The notes under the pieces are model-generated. The model made no database searches. It was not told the DNA's origin and was given only the letters and a program-made list of their open reading frames with translations. The translations under genes were made by a program, and so were the position numbers. Shown piece after piece: positions 37,301-48,431 of a DNA stretch of 64,000 bases (position 1 is the stretch's first letter; each line of letters opens with the position of its first letter). Origin of the DNA: Taxillus chinensis (lineage: Eukaryota; Streptophyta; Magnoliopsida; Santalales; Loranthaceae); NCBI GenBank assembly GCA_023512835.1, contig CM042085.1:33390312-33454311 (forward strand), in the 5' to 3' direction.

Positions 37301-38778
37301 TTGCCAAGGAGGGGTCACACAACAACCCACAAGCCATCACCTCACACCTCAAGCTCTACTAGCTAGCTGGTCTAAATTTCCCTCCCACTAGAAAAAAGGT
37401 TGCCTACAAGATTTGGTTACTTTGATTATCCACATGTGCCAAAATTGAATATCACTCACTTATAAAATCAACACCCATATTTTTTTTATTAGTTACTCAT
37501 TATTCTTTCAGTGTTATGAATCTATATTTACTCTTTTTACTTATTTATTTCCTAACAGGTCACCAACCACATCCATTCGAAATGCTAACTCAAACGTGAC
37601 ATGATAAAGTCCACCCTGCCTCACAGAACTAGTCCTCCAACATCACTCCCGGTCCTACCAAGACAGATTGTACGAAGACGTCTTACTTTTCCACAGAGGC
37701 GACACCCTGCATCGCTTCTTGGCACACTCTCTTTTCCAATGTCCCGGTTGTCCACAGAAGCGCAACCCTTTGAGAAACAGGACTCAACGGGAGTGTTGAG
37801 GGTCGACGCTCTCGGCGTACCTCACTCCCGATCGTTATCGAATTGCATCCCTCACCTCTGGAATAATCGAGCTCAAGACGCCAACCTCTCGCTCGTGATT
37901 AGTCTATCACCTTTAGCCTCGCAGCTCTCTCACTTGCCCAACCTGGGTCGCGGCCTCCTCTCGTTACCTCAATAGTCGCACGGCTTATCGTTTCCGAAAC
38001 ATTGGTTAGGCGAAAAGGTAGCGCTCCCGGATTAACACTAAATGATCTCAACAATCGCGAGACCACTACCGACTAAGCAGACTTAAGCTATAACACGCAT
38101 TATTACCACACAAATTCACAAATTTACCAAACAAATTTCACAGACTATACAAATTTACACTCCATCGCACTACTCATAACCTCGTTTATTGCACACCATG
38201 CCAAACAAATCACATGCTCAATCATTCACAGAGCACCAACATTATTACATATTTAATTTAATGTATTTATTTATTTATTTATTTCTTGATTATTATTATT
38301 TTATTTTATTAACAGCCCACATTTCACAAGCTTCACGTTCACAAGCACTCGGTTCATGTTTTCATGCTCGAACCATCACAAATTCTTTTCCATGTTATCA
38401 CGTTCAAACCATTTATCCATGCAATTACGCACACCGCACACATTTCGGTTCTCATTAAACCACATTGCACAAACAAGCAATTCCACAAGACACACCTCAA
38501 GTTGTCATAAAATCGAGTTAATCGGAGTTGCACAAATTAAAACATGTTCTTCATATTTTCTCACATGCTTTATCTCGGTTACCCACACAATCACACAAAG
38601 ACAACAAACGCAACTAGTGCCCTAATGCCAATGTATGCAAATCCTACCTCGAGTCCGGACTACCCCAAGTACACCTTAGAGGCTCAAAAGAGGACCATGT
38701 TGATCAGGCATGTCCCTCCAGGCTCCTCCAAAGGACTCAAGATAACCAGGATCCGCCCACTACCCTAGGCCAACTAGA
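34347..38778 (-). pseudogene. Decayed internal region of the outer Tekay-type element
   Basis: A gag zinc-knuckle trace (CGQPGHWKREC) is readable on the minus strand at about 37735-37775. A chromodomain-like block (GRAIPLIRILWE) lies at about 36772-36810. The C-terminal tail of the polyprotein (ESVMRAQHPALFEDEQ) lies at about 34655-34715. Counterparts of the last two are adjacent in the element at 39416-48431, but here they are 2 kb apart. Protease, RT, RNase H and integrase are not recognisable. The rest (for example 34730-36770 and 36900-37700) shows no domain. Confidence 0.65.
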
Positions 38779-38795
38779 CCATGCTTTGATACCAT
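38779..38795 (-). other. Primer-binding site of the outer element
   Basis: The minus strand reads TATGGTATCAAAGCATGG just inside the LTR end. TGGTATCAAAGC is a variant of the tRNA-Met site. Confidence 0.82.
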
Positions 38796-38797
38796 AT

Positions 38798-39415
38798 TGT
38801 CACGCCTCGGATTTCCGACCCGGGAAACCGGTACGTGACTCCCCATTCACCCACACGGAGGGCAACCGGGTTGGATTACTTGGATGCCACACAAGCAAGT
38901 CTAACAATTACAATAAATCAAATAAGCCACATCTTTATTTAATTCCAAACATCAAAGGTTCACAAAACAACCATGTTCCTTACTACAATTCAATCCCTTA
39001 GTACATTTCCCTCCATGGGGTTACATAAATCATAAAATTACATTACTGAAATAAACAATAAAATGAAGATGGTCTTCCACTTTGGTGTATCCACCTAACG
39101 CCTGTATGTTCCTGAAAGAAAACACAACATAGAGGGAGGGGTGAGCAACCACAGCTCAGTAGGGATCATGTCTCCCCAACCCATCCCATGCTCCTAGCAT
39201 CTACATGAGTGTGTACAGGTGCAGTGTAGTGACAATAAAATGTAAACAAGTTGTATTCCACATTCACATGGCACACACATATCCACAGCCATACAGGCTT
39301 AGCCATATAGGCTAACATATCCACAGCCACTAAGGCTTAGCCACACGGGCTAACATATCCACAGCCTCTCAGGCTTAGCCACATGGGTTAACATATCCAC
39401 GACCATATAGGCTTA
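38798..39415 (-). repeat. 5' LTR of the outer element, inner-end part
   Basis: It starts TGTCACGCCT and matches 32619-33230. It is cut by the insertion at 39416 inside the 41-bp minisatellite and resumes at 48432. Confidence 0.9.
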
Positions 39416-39687
39416 TGTAAGGACCCGTACCTTGAGTTAGTCAGTTTTGCCTCCTGAGTAGAGTTTTTCTAGATTTTGACCTAGTAAATGGACTCCAATG
39501 AATTCACGTGCAAAAGGAAAGATGCTTAGAATGGTGTCCTCTATCTACCACAGAAGTTTCAGGCCAAATGGACATGTATGTGAGGTGCACGTGATATGGG
39601 TCCAATTCACGTGCAAGTGTGGTTGTCTTCTAAATGATGCAAGGAGGCTAGGGGTGAAGTTTGAGAGCATTTGGAGTGCATATGGAG

Positions 39688-39717
39688 TTGCACGTGAATT
39701 GGGGAATTCACGTGCAA
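39688..39717. promoter_or_regulatory. Double G-box palindrome
   Basis: TTGCACGTGAATT, GGGG, then the exact reverse complement AATTCACGTGCAA. Each arm holds a CACGTG G-box. Further CACGTG sites lie at about 39504, 39588 and 39607. G-boxes bind plant bZIP and bHLH factors; a role in LTR transcription is inferred. Confidence 0.7.
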
Positions 39718-39846
39718 ATTGGCGTGCAGGCATATTTTTGCATGGTTCCCTTGGTTTTGACATTCTAAGGAACTTTCTCCAAAGGACCATGTTGAAATTC
39801 TGAGTATTTTGGCCTATATGGGTGCGGAAAGGTGCTAACTTGTGTG

Positions 39847-39926
39847 ATCAAAACTACGTCGTTTTGATCCTGGGTTTCACTTAATCAAAACGACGTCGTT
39901 TTGATAAAGTGGAAGGCCTATATAAG
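39847..39926 (+). promoter_or_regulatory. LTR core promoter: twin GACGTC palindromes and TATA box
   Basis: A 22-bp near-palindrome at 39847-39868 and a perfect 22-bp palindrome at 39884-39905 (ATCAAAAC, GACGTC, GTTTTGAT) precede CTATATAAG at 39918-39926. ACGT cores of this kind are bZIP targets. Transcription would start roughly 30 bases after the TATA box, just before the purine-rich 'gagagagaggg' leader. Confidence 0.75.
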
Positions 39927-40489
39927 GACGAGGGAGACTCCTTGTTCTAGGGTTAGGGGTTTTTCGGCCATTGCGGCCGTCGTGGAGAGAGAGGGAGCTA
40001 GAGAGAGGGAAAGGGGGAGAAGCACGGTTCTCGTCGGAGCATCTTGCGTGGGGAGGACGGCATCTAACGCGGGAGTAAGGAGGATCTTCATTAAGGTAGG
40101 GGGTTGTTTTCTTATACCCGATCCGGGGTTAGGCCCCGTGGTGAATTACCCGTTGGATATTGTCCTTGTTATCATACTATTTATATGTAAATTCATATAG
40201 GTGTAATCTCCTATATGAATGTTGGCCTTCAATGGCGTGTTGTTTGGATATATGTATATATGCCTGCCAAGTGTTTGACATAATGCCTGTGAGGCCGTGC
40301 ATGTTATGTGTTCGAGGTAATGCTTGTGAGGCCACGCACGTCCAAGTGTGTTAGATTATGTCCGTGTGGTTGGGTTTATGAGCTTGTGGATATATGCATG
40401 CTAAGTGTTCGATGTTATTCCTGTGTGACTAAGCATACTAAGTGTTTGATGTTATGCCCGTATGGCCATGTGTGCTGCGTGTTTGCTTG

Positions 40490-40628
40490 TACACCCGATG
40501 GCCGTGGAAGTCCTGGGACTGTTTTGTGGAACCCGGTGGCCGTGGAAGCCCAGGATGCTTTGTGGAACCCGGTGGTCGTGGAAGCCCGGGACCGTTCTTG
40601 AAACCCGGTGGTCGTGGAAACCCGGGAG
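40490..40628. repeat. 37-bp GC-rich minisatellite, 4 units (5' LTR)
   Basis: Units read 'cccggtggccgtggaagccc', then 'gggactgttttgtggaa'. The partner LTR has six units at 47735-47945. Confidence 0.9.
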
Positions 40629-41122
40629 TGTTTATGTACCAGCCCATGTATGATTGTGTTTCTTTGTTATACCCTGTAACTATATCTTGGTGGAATAATT
40701 GTATCACGACACAACACTTGTACACAAGGCATGTAGATATTAGGTGCATGGGATGGGTTGGGGAGACATGATCCCTACCGAGCCGTGGTTGCTCACCCCT
40801 CCTACCATGTTGTTTTCTTTACAGGAACCTACAGGCGTTAGGTGGGACCCCAAGGTGGAAGACCTTATTTATTTTGTTGTTTACGTTATTTTATTATGGG
40901 AATCGATGTAACCCCAATGGGGATGGATTGAAAAGAAGACTTTGTATTAAAGACTGATTTGGTTTGTGGGACCGCTTGATGGACTTTATTTTTCTTGAAT
41001 GTGTTGTGAATGTTTAAAATGTTCGGTTCTTGGTTTGTAACCTAACCCCTTTGCCCTCCGTGTGGGTAAAAAGGGAGTCACGTACCGGTTTCCTCGGGTT
41101 GGAAATCCGGGGCGTGACAAGA

Positions 41123-41133
41123 TGGTATCGAGC
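41123..41133 (+). other. Primer-binding site with one base missing
   Basis: TGGTATCGAGC follows the LTR where TGGTATCAGAGC is expected. The missing A lies in a CAG, the same change that separates the two LTRs. Confidence 0.8.
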
Positions 41134-41548
41134 ATGGTCTAGTTGGCCTAGGGTAGTGGGCGGACTTGGTTATCTTGAGTCCTTTGGAGGAGCCTGGAGG
41201 AACATGCCCGATCAACATGGTCCTCTTTGAGCCTCCAAGGTGTACTTAGGGTAGTCCAGTCTTGTGGTAGGATTTGCATGCATTGGCATTAGGGCACTAG
41301 TTGCATTTGTTGTCATGTGTGAAGGATGTGCATAACATGATTATGTGTGAACCGTGCAACTCGAATATTCTTGGAATGCCTTGGGTATGACTACAATGTG
41401 GATCGTTTGTGTGCAATATTGATTGATGCAATGGTTAAAATGTGTGTAATGTCATGTACGGCTTGACTTGATAATGAGGTAGAGGTAGTCAACTTGTTAG
41501 TAGTCAAACGCGTTTCGACGCTTGTGCATCTTACTTCATGTAGTAAGA

Positions 41549-42690
41549 ATGCCACCGAGGAGAGTGACACGTGCGTTCGGGGGAATGGCCGATGAGTCAT
41601 CCGCCCATGAGGGTCCGGGTGCGGGGCCATCCGTTGGAGGGCATGCGTTATTCCGGCACAGCTACAAGAAGGCATCCGGCTGGAGGTACGAGAGCTACGG
41701 GAGGGACTCCGGCAGGACGTTCGGGAGGAGGTGCGCCGTGAGATGGCAAAGACAGACAGTGGTGCCACCACCACCACCACCGGAGGAGAGAGCCGCCTCG
41801 TGAGCGTGAGAGTTCGCCGGGTGGTGTACCGACCCGTGAGAGGATGACGTGGTGACACGGTTCCGAAAGGAACAACCTCCGCGATTTAAGGGGGGAGAAG
41901 ACCCCGTGGTAGCCGAGCGGTGGTTGAGGCAGATTGAGCATGTGTTCTCCTTTCTCCCGCCCAGGGAGGAGGATAAGGTGCGACCGGCAATTCGGCACTG
42001 GAGGGGGATACTTTGGAGTGGTGGACGAGTGTTGCGGGGAGCCGTGCAGTGCAACTCATGTTTTGGGAGGAATTCTTGCAACTCTTCCATGATGAGTTCT
42101 TCCCGGAATTAGTGAGATGGCAGAAGAGGGAGGAATTTGGCAGCCTGAAGCAAGGATCAAAGACGGTGCCCGAGTATGAGCGGGAGTTCCGGGAGCTCGA
42201 GTAGGTTTGCCCCCGAGACGATGGCAAAGGAGGACCTGAAGGCCCACAAGTTCACTCTGGGTCTTAAGGCCAGCCCTTAGGGAGAGGGTGGCGATTCTAC
42301 GCTCGAGGACCTATGCCGAGGCCGTGGAGACGGCCCGTATACCGAGAGAGAGCCGGATGGTGGGAGGCAGGCCCATCGGGGTCGCCGGTTGCAGAGTGGG
42401 CCCGATCGAGATGCAGGGTCCAAGAGGCTCAAGACGGAGGAGAGGGATAGCAGTTCCTTCCGCAGCAGGGGACAGACATTGGTGAACCCAGGGAGGTCTA
42501 GTTTTGGCGGTGGCGCATGGGGCGGTCCAAGCAGGGGGTCTCCCCGGCGGTTGTTCCGCTGTGGGGAGCAAGGCCACTTGAGAAAGGAGTGTCCAAAGAG
42601 GGACCGGAAATGCCATAGATGTGGACGAGAGGGCCATCTCGAGCCGGGTTTGCCTGGAGTGGCAACAGGGGAGTTGGAGGCATGACATCT
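41549..42690 (+). pseudogene. Gag of the nested Tekay-type element
   Basis: The ATG at 41549 begins MPPRRVTRAFGG. A charged N-terminal region follows, then the capsid (TRFRKEQPPRFKGGEDP at about 41850; FHDEFFPELVRWQKREEF at about 42085; VPEYEREFREL at about 42168). Two zinc knuckles follow at about 42551-42650 (CGEQGHLRKEC, CHRCGREGH). The first knuckle lacks its leading Cys and the second its last Cys, both next to frame shifts. Several +1/-1 shifts break the frame. Gag forms the particle that packages element RNA. Confidence 0.87.
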
Positions 42691-42964
42691 AGCACAAGGA
42701 GTGATGCCGGTTTTCGTGCACCACGCAGAGAGACCAGCTCGTCAATGGCCGGCTAGTCAGGCAGATCGAATCGGACCCGACCTCGGGGGAGGCCGGAGCG
42801 GCAGCAGACCGAAGTCGGAAGCGGCCTTGGCGGGAAGCGCCCAAGTGAGTGAGCCGACCAGTGGCACGGGCCAAGGGAGGGTGTTTGCGCCGGAGGCGAC
42901 GTACCCGGAGGAGGCCGAGCTACCACCCCCACCACCGAGGGTGGAGCAGACCATCGGTGGTTAG

Positions 42965-45900
42965 AGGTACCCTCTTGATCTCCCGTACATTAGCTTCTCG
43001 TTCTTTTCGATACGGGTGCATCATGTTCGTTTGTTGCCGAGCTTGTAATAGACGGCTTGGGGTTAGCTTGTGTGGAGGCCACGAGGCCCCTAGTTGTGGA
43101 GTCTCCTGGTAGGAGGCATGATTGAAGTACGGCGAGTGTGTCGTGGATCGCGTGTTAACCATAGGCGAGGTGGAGTTGAGTTTTGACTTGCATGTGATGC
43201 CTTTGAGAACGTTTGACCTAATCTTGGGTATGGATTGGCTTATGGCTTTCCAGGCCAAGATAGATTGTTATCGGCGGCGTGTGACCTTCGTGGACACCTG
43301 CAGGGACCTCTTGCACCCTGCAGGGGGAGTGGGATTGTGAGGCGAGTCGGGCCGGGCCGGTGTTGGACCAGTGGGGTGCCATTACCCACAGGTTAGCACC
43401 CCGACCTTTGCCGAGGAGGGTACGGTGGAAAGGAGGGTGTGGCCCGTTGTTGTGGACCAATTTCAGGATGTTTTTCCCGAGCGGTTGAGGAGTTTGCCAC
43501 CTAAGAGGAGTGTGGAGTTCACCATTGAGTTGGTGCCGGGGACGGGTCCGATTTCCCAGGTAGCGTATCGTATGGGGCCAGCCGAGTTGAGGGAGCTTCG
43601 AGAGGCAAATCGAGGAGTTGGTGGGTCGGGGGTATATCGGACCGAGTACCTCACCTTGGGGTGCTCCGGTGCTCTTTGCGAAGAAGGCTAATGGTACACT
43701 ACGTCGCATCGACTACAGGAAGTCGAATTCGGGGACGGTGAAGAACAAATACCCGTTGCCTCGGATAGATGACCTGTTTGACCAATTGAGTGGGGCCCGG
43801 TGGTTTTCCAAAATAGATTTACGGTCGGGGTATCACCGGCTCGGGGTTAGGGAGGAGGACATCCCTAAGACGGCTTTTCGGTGCAGGTATGGGCATTATG
43901 AGTGGGTAGTGATGCCTTTTGGGCTCACTAATGCGCCAGCAGTGTTCATGCATTTGATGAACCAAGTCTTTGCCCCATACTTAGACTCGTTCGTGGTGGT
44001 GTTTATCGACGATATCTTGGTGTATTCCAAGACCGAGAGGGAGCATGTGGAGCACTTGGCAACAAGTGTTGCAAACCTTGAGGGACCAGCTTGTTTGCTA
44101 AGTTTAGCAAGTGTGAGTTTTGGTGCAGGAGGTTCACTTTCTTGGCCATGTGGTGTCACCGGAGGGAGTTAGGGTGGACCCAGCCAAGATTGAGGCCGTG
44201 GCATCGTGGGCGAGGCCAACCAACGTTTTTGAGATCCGTAGTTTTCTTGGTTTGGCGGGGTACTATCGTCGTTTTGTAGAAGGGTTCTCCCGTTTGGCGG
44301 CTCCTATGACGGCGTTGACTCGGAAGGGCGTGAAGTTTGATTGACCGACAAGTGTCGCCAGGCGTTGAGACTCTCAAAACCCGTTTGACCACCGCACCCG
44401 TGTTGAGGTTGCCTAGGGAGGATATTCCATATGAGGTATACCGTGATGCGTCTAGGGTTGGTTTGGGGTGTGTGCTTATGCAGGAGCACGGTGTGGTAGC
44501 TTATGGGTCGAGGCGGTTGAAGCCTCATGAGCAGAATTATCCTACTCATGACCTTGAGTTAGTGCTTGTCATCTTCGCCCTGAAGAGTTGGCAGCACTAC
44601 CTCTTGGGGGAAAAGTTTGTGGTGTTCTCGGATCACAAGAGCCTTCAAGACATCTTTACTCGAAGGACTTGAATTTGAGGCAAAGGAGATGGGTGGAGTA
44701 TTTGCAGACCTTTGACTTTACTTTTGCCTATACCCCGGGCAAGGGTAATGTTGTGGCCGATGCATTGAGCAGAAAAAGGGAAAGCCGAGGTGGCCGTGAG
44801 AGAGTGGAAGTCGATGGAGCGGTTGGCGACGTTGCCGCTGCACCCGTTGTTCGTGATGGTGGGACGGTCCTGAGTCCTTTGGTGGTAGTGCTCGAGTTGT
44901 ACCAGCGCGTCCGGGAGGAACACCGGGTGACATTGAGTGCGAGGTTCTCCGTGCCCGTATTGAGGCCGGGGAGCTATCTCGGGGACCGGACAGAGGGTCC
45001 CGAGTAAGAGTTGTCATTTCAGGGGCGGTTGGTAGTGGCTTCTTCCCTCGGGGATGAGGTGATGAGGGCGTTTCACCAATCTAGAGTTGCTGTGCATCCA
45101 GGGGGTACGAAGATGTACCATGCGCTTCGCGGACATTTTTGGTGGCCTGGGATGAAACGCGATGTAGCTGCCTTTGTTTCGCGGTGCCTCACGTGTCAAC
45201 AGGTGAAGGTCGAGCATCGGCGGCCGGCGGGCATGTTACGCCCTTGCCCATAGCGAGTGGAAGTGGGACCATATCGCGATGGATTTTGTGGATCGGTCTT
45301 CCACCCACCACCGGGAGGAAGGATATGATTTGGGTGATTGTGGATCGACTCACAAAGTCGGCCCATTTCCTTGCTGTTCGCGAGCGGGACTCTATTGGGA
45401 CCTTGAGTCACCGTACATGAACGAGATTGTGAGACCGCATGGAGTACCATCATCGGTTGTCTCGGACCGGGATTCGAGGTTCACTTCCCGTTTTTGGGCG
45501 GCTTGCAGGAGGCTATGGGGACCAAGCTTCATTTGAGTACAGCCTTTCACCCGGAGACCGACGGTCGACAGAGAGGACGAATCGGACGTTGGAGGACATG
45601 TTACGGGCCCGTGTGTTAGATTTCGGGGGTTCGTGGGCAACTCACCTTCCTTTGGTGGAGTTTGCCTACAACAACAGCTTATCGGGCATCCATTGGGATG
45701 GCTCCTTTTGAGGCGTTGTACGGACGGCCGTGTCGGTCACCTTTGTGTTGGACCGAGGTGGGGGGAGACACTCTCTTGGGGCCACAGTTAGTTCGAGAGG
45801 CTACCGAGAAGGTCAAGTTGATTCGTCGCCGTTTGTTGCCGGCTCGAGTCGGCGAAATCTTATGCGGATCAGCGACGGCGACCTTTGGAGTTTTCGTTGG

Positions 45901-46330
45901 TGATCATGTGTTCCTTCGTGTCTCTCCACGTCGTGGACATCGACGGTTTGGGCGAGGTTCCAAGCTATCTCCGCGGTTTATTGGTCCTTTTGCGATTCTC
46001 GGATCGTGTAGGGCCGTGGCCTACCGGTTAGCGTTACCACCGCGGGCCGAGTCGAGTGCACAACGTGTTTCACGTGTCCCGTTGCGGAAGTATCACCCCC
46101 GACCCCACTCATGTGATTGATTGGGGACGTTGGACATTGCGGATGACATGTCCGTCATTGAGGCCCCTATCCGTATCCTAGATCGGCGAGAGAAGCTTTT
46201 GCGTGGTCGTGCTATTCCTTTAGTTCGCGTGCTGTGGCAGCACCGTGGCATTGAGGAGGAGACATGGGAACGTGAGTCCGTGATGCGTGAGCGGCACCTG
46301 GACTTGTTCGAGGACGAACAATCTTAAGCG
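42965..46330 (+). pseudogene. Pol of the nested Tekay-type element: PR, RT, RH, INT, chromodomain
   Basis: Domains in order: protease (DTGAS at about 43008-43022, LILGMDWL near 43222); RT ([12 protein letters not shown] at about 43800, [12 protein letters not shown] at about 43912, catalytic FIDD near 44003); RNase H ([11 protein letters not shown] near 44437, DHKSLQ at about 44632); integrase zinc site (H, H, then CLTC at 45062-45200); integrase core (DFVD near 45281, SDRDSRF near 45462, VEFAYNN at 45656); and the C-terminal chromodomain-like tail (RAIPLVRVLW, then EEETWERESVMRERH) ending at TAA 46325. The chromodomain marks the Tekay/Del group, which tends to insert in heterochromatin. At least ten frameshifts interrupt it, yet in-frame stops are rare. 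Confidence 0.9.
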
Positions 46331-46644
46331 TGGGAGGTGGCGTTGGCCAAGGGATGGATAGTGATGTTTTCTTGTGATGTGTTTTCTTGTATTAGTTGAT
46401 GTATTTGTATTGTCTTTTAAAGACATGTGTTCTTATTTGTGATGTGCCTTGAGATGTGTATTCGTGCCATGTGGACATGTGTTATGTGCATTATTGTGGT
46501 TATGGATTATGGTGGTACTTGTATGTCTTGTTGTCTTTGTGTGTGGTGTATGACCCATTTGGGTGTTGTGGCTCGCCGTGTGGCAAATGGGTAGCTTGTG
46601 CTTGTTTTCCTCTTATGTCATTTATTTTCGAGGACGAAAAGTCT

Positions 46645-46658
46645 TGAGGGGGAGAGGA
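46645..46658 (+). other. Polypurine tract
   Basis: GAGGGGGAGAGGA directly before the 3' LTR. The preceding 'ttcgaggacgaaaagtcttg' also occurs near the tract of the outer element, showing close relationship. Confidence 0.88.
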
Positions 46659-48431
46659 TGTAAGGACCCGTACCTTGAGTTAGTCAGTTTTGCCTCCTGA
46701 GTAGAGTTTTTCTAGATTTTGACTTAGTAAATGGACTCCAATGAATTCACGTGCAAAAGGAAAGATGCTTAGAATGGTGTCCTCTATCTACCACGAAGTT
46801 TCGGCCAAATGGACATGTATGTGAGGTGCACGTGATATGGGTCCAATTCACGTGCAAGTGTGGTTGTCTTCTAAATGATGCAAGGAGGCTAGGGGTGAAG
46901 TTTGAGAGCATTTGGAGTGCATATGGAGTTGCACGTGAATTGGGGAATTCACGTGCAAATTGACATCGAGCATATTTTTGCATGGTTCCCTTGGTTTTGA
47001 CATTCTAAGGAACTTTCTCCAAAGGACCATGTTGAAATTCTGAGTATTTTGGCCTATATGGGTGCGGAAAGGTGCTAACTTGTGTGATCAAAACTACGTC
47101 GTTTTGATCCTGGGTTTCACTTAATCAAAACGACGTCGTTTTGATAGTGGAAGGCCTATATAAGGATGAGGAGACTCCTTGTTCTAGGGTTAGGGGTTTT
47201 TCAGCCATTGCAGCCGTCGTGGAGAGAGAGGGAGCTAGAGAGAGGGAAAGGGGGGAGACTGGCAGTTCTGTCACGGAGCATCTTGCGTGGGGAGGACTGG
47301 CATCTAACGCGGGAGTAAGGAGGATCTTCATTAAGGTAGGGGTTCTGTTTTCTTATACCCGATCCGGGGTTAGGCCCTGTGGTGAATTACCCGTTGGATA
47401 TTGTCCTTGTTATCATACTATTTATATGTAAATTCATATAGGTGTGATCTCCTATATGAATGTTGGCCTTCAATGGCGTGTTGTTTGGATATATGTATAT
47501 ATGCCTGCCAAGTGTTTGACATAATGCCTGTGAGGCTGTGCATGTTATGTGTTTGAGGTAATGCCTGTGAGGCCACGCACGTCCAGTGTGTTAGATTATG
47601 TCCGTGTGGTTGGGTTTATGAGCTTGTGGATATATGCATGCTAAGTGTTCGATGTTATTCCTGTGTGACTAAGCATACTAAGTGTTTGATGTTATGCCTG
47701 TATGGCCATGTGTGTTGCGTGTTTGCTTGTACACCTGGTGGCCGTGGAAGTCCGAGACTGTTTTGTGGAACCCGGTGGCCGTGGAAGCCCGGGATTGTTT
47801 TGTGGAACCCGGTGGTCGTGGAAGCCCGGGACCGTTTTGTGGAACCCGGTGGCCGTGGAAGCCCGGGACTGTTTTGTGGAACCCGGTGGTCGTGGAAGCC
47901 CGGGACGGTTCTTGAAACCCGGTGGTCGTGGAAGCCTAGGAGTGTTTATGTACCAGCCCATGTATGATTGTGTTTGTTGTTATAGCCTCGTAACTATATC
48001 TTGGTGGAATAATTGTATCACGACACACGCACTTGTACACAAGGCATGTAGATATTAGGTGCATGGAATGGGCTGGGGAGACATGATCCCTACCGAGCCG
48101 TGGTTGCTCACCCCTCCTACCATGTTGTTTTCTTTACAGGAACCTACAGGCGTTAGGTGGGACCCCAAGGTGGAAGACCTTATTTATTTTGTTGTTTACG
48201 TTATTTTATTATGGGAATCGATGTAACCCCAATGGGGATGGATTGAAAAGAAGACTTTGTATTAAAGATCGATTTGGTTTGTGGACCGCTTGATGGACTT
48301 TATTTTTCTTGAATGTGTTGTGAATGTTTAAAATGTTCGGTTCTTGGTTTGTAACCTTACCCCTTTGCCCTCCGTGTGGGTAAAAAGGGGAGTCACGTAC
48401 CGGTTTCCTCGGGTTGGAAATCCGGGCGTGA
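46659..48431 (+). repeat. 3' LTR of the nested Tekay-type element
   Basis: It is the partner of 39416-41119. The U3 promoter motifs are conserved (palindromes at about 47090-47147, TATA at about 47157). The terminal bases read 'gggcgtga' and then pass into outer-element sequence; the expected final CA and the duplication are garbled. Confidence 0.9.
47735..47945. repeat. 37-bp GC-rich minisatellite, 6 units (3' LTR)
   Basis: This is the same array as 40490-40628 with two more units. Confidence 0.9.

Larger units (their letters stand above)
39416..41119 (+). repeat. 5' LTR of the nested Tekay-type element
   Basis: It runs TGTAAGGACC to GGGGCGTGACA (1704 bp). It is the partner of 46659-48431, and the two differ mostly at CTG/CAG sites and in minisatellite copy number. 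It carries the U3 promoter motifs and a 37-bp GC-rich minisatellite. Confidence 0.93.
39416..48431 (+). mobile_element. Nearly complete Tekay-type (chromovirus) gypsy element
   Basis: The order is 5' LTR (39416-41119), primer-binding site, gag, protease, RT, RNase H, integrase, chromodomain-like C-terminus, polypurine tract, 3' LTR (46659-48431). It sits inside the 5' LTR of the outer element. The left flank is GCTTA; the right flank reads 'tgcctagcc' where 'cagcttagcc' is expected, so the target duplication is blurred at a CAG site. The protein domains are well conserved with few in-frame stops but many frameshifts. Confidence 0.92.

Noticed and set aside
37601..37975. 124-codon plus-strand frame
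   Set aside because: The opposite strand carries the gag zinc-knuckle trace; the plus frame has no motif.
41391..42247. Several minus-strand frames over 100 codons
   Set aside because: They are antisense shadows of the GC-rich gag coding sequence.
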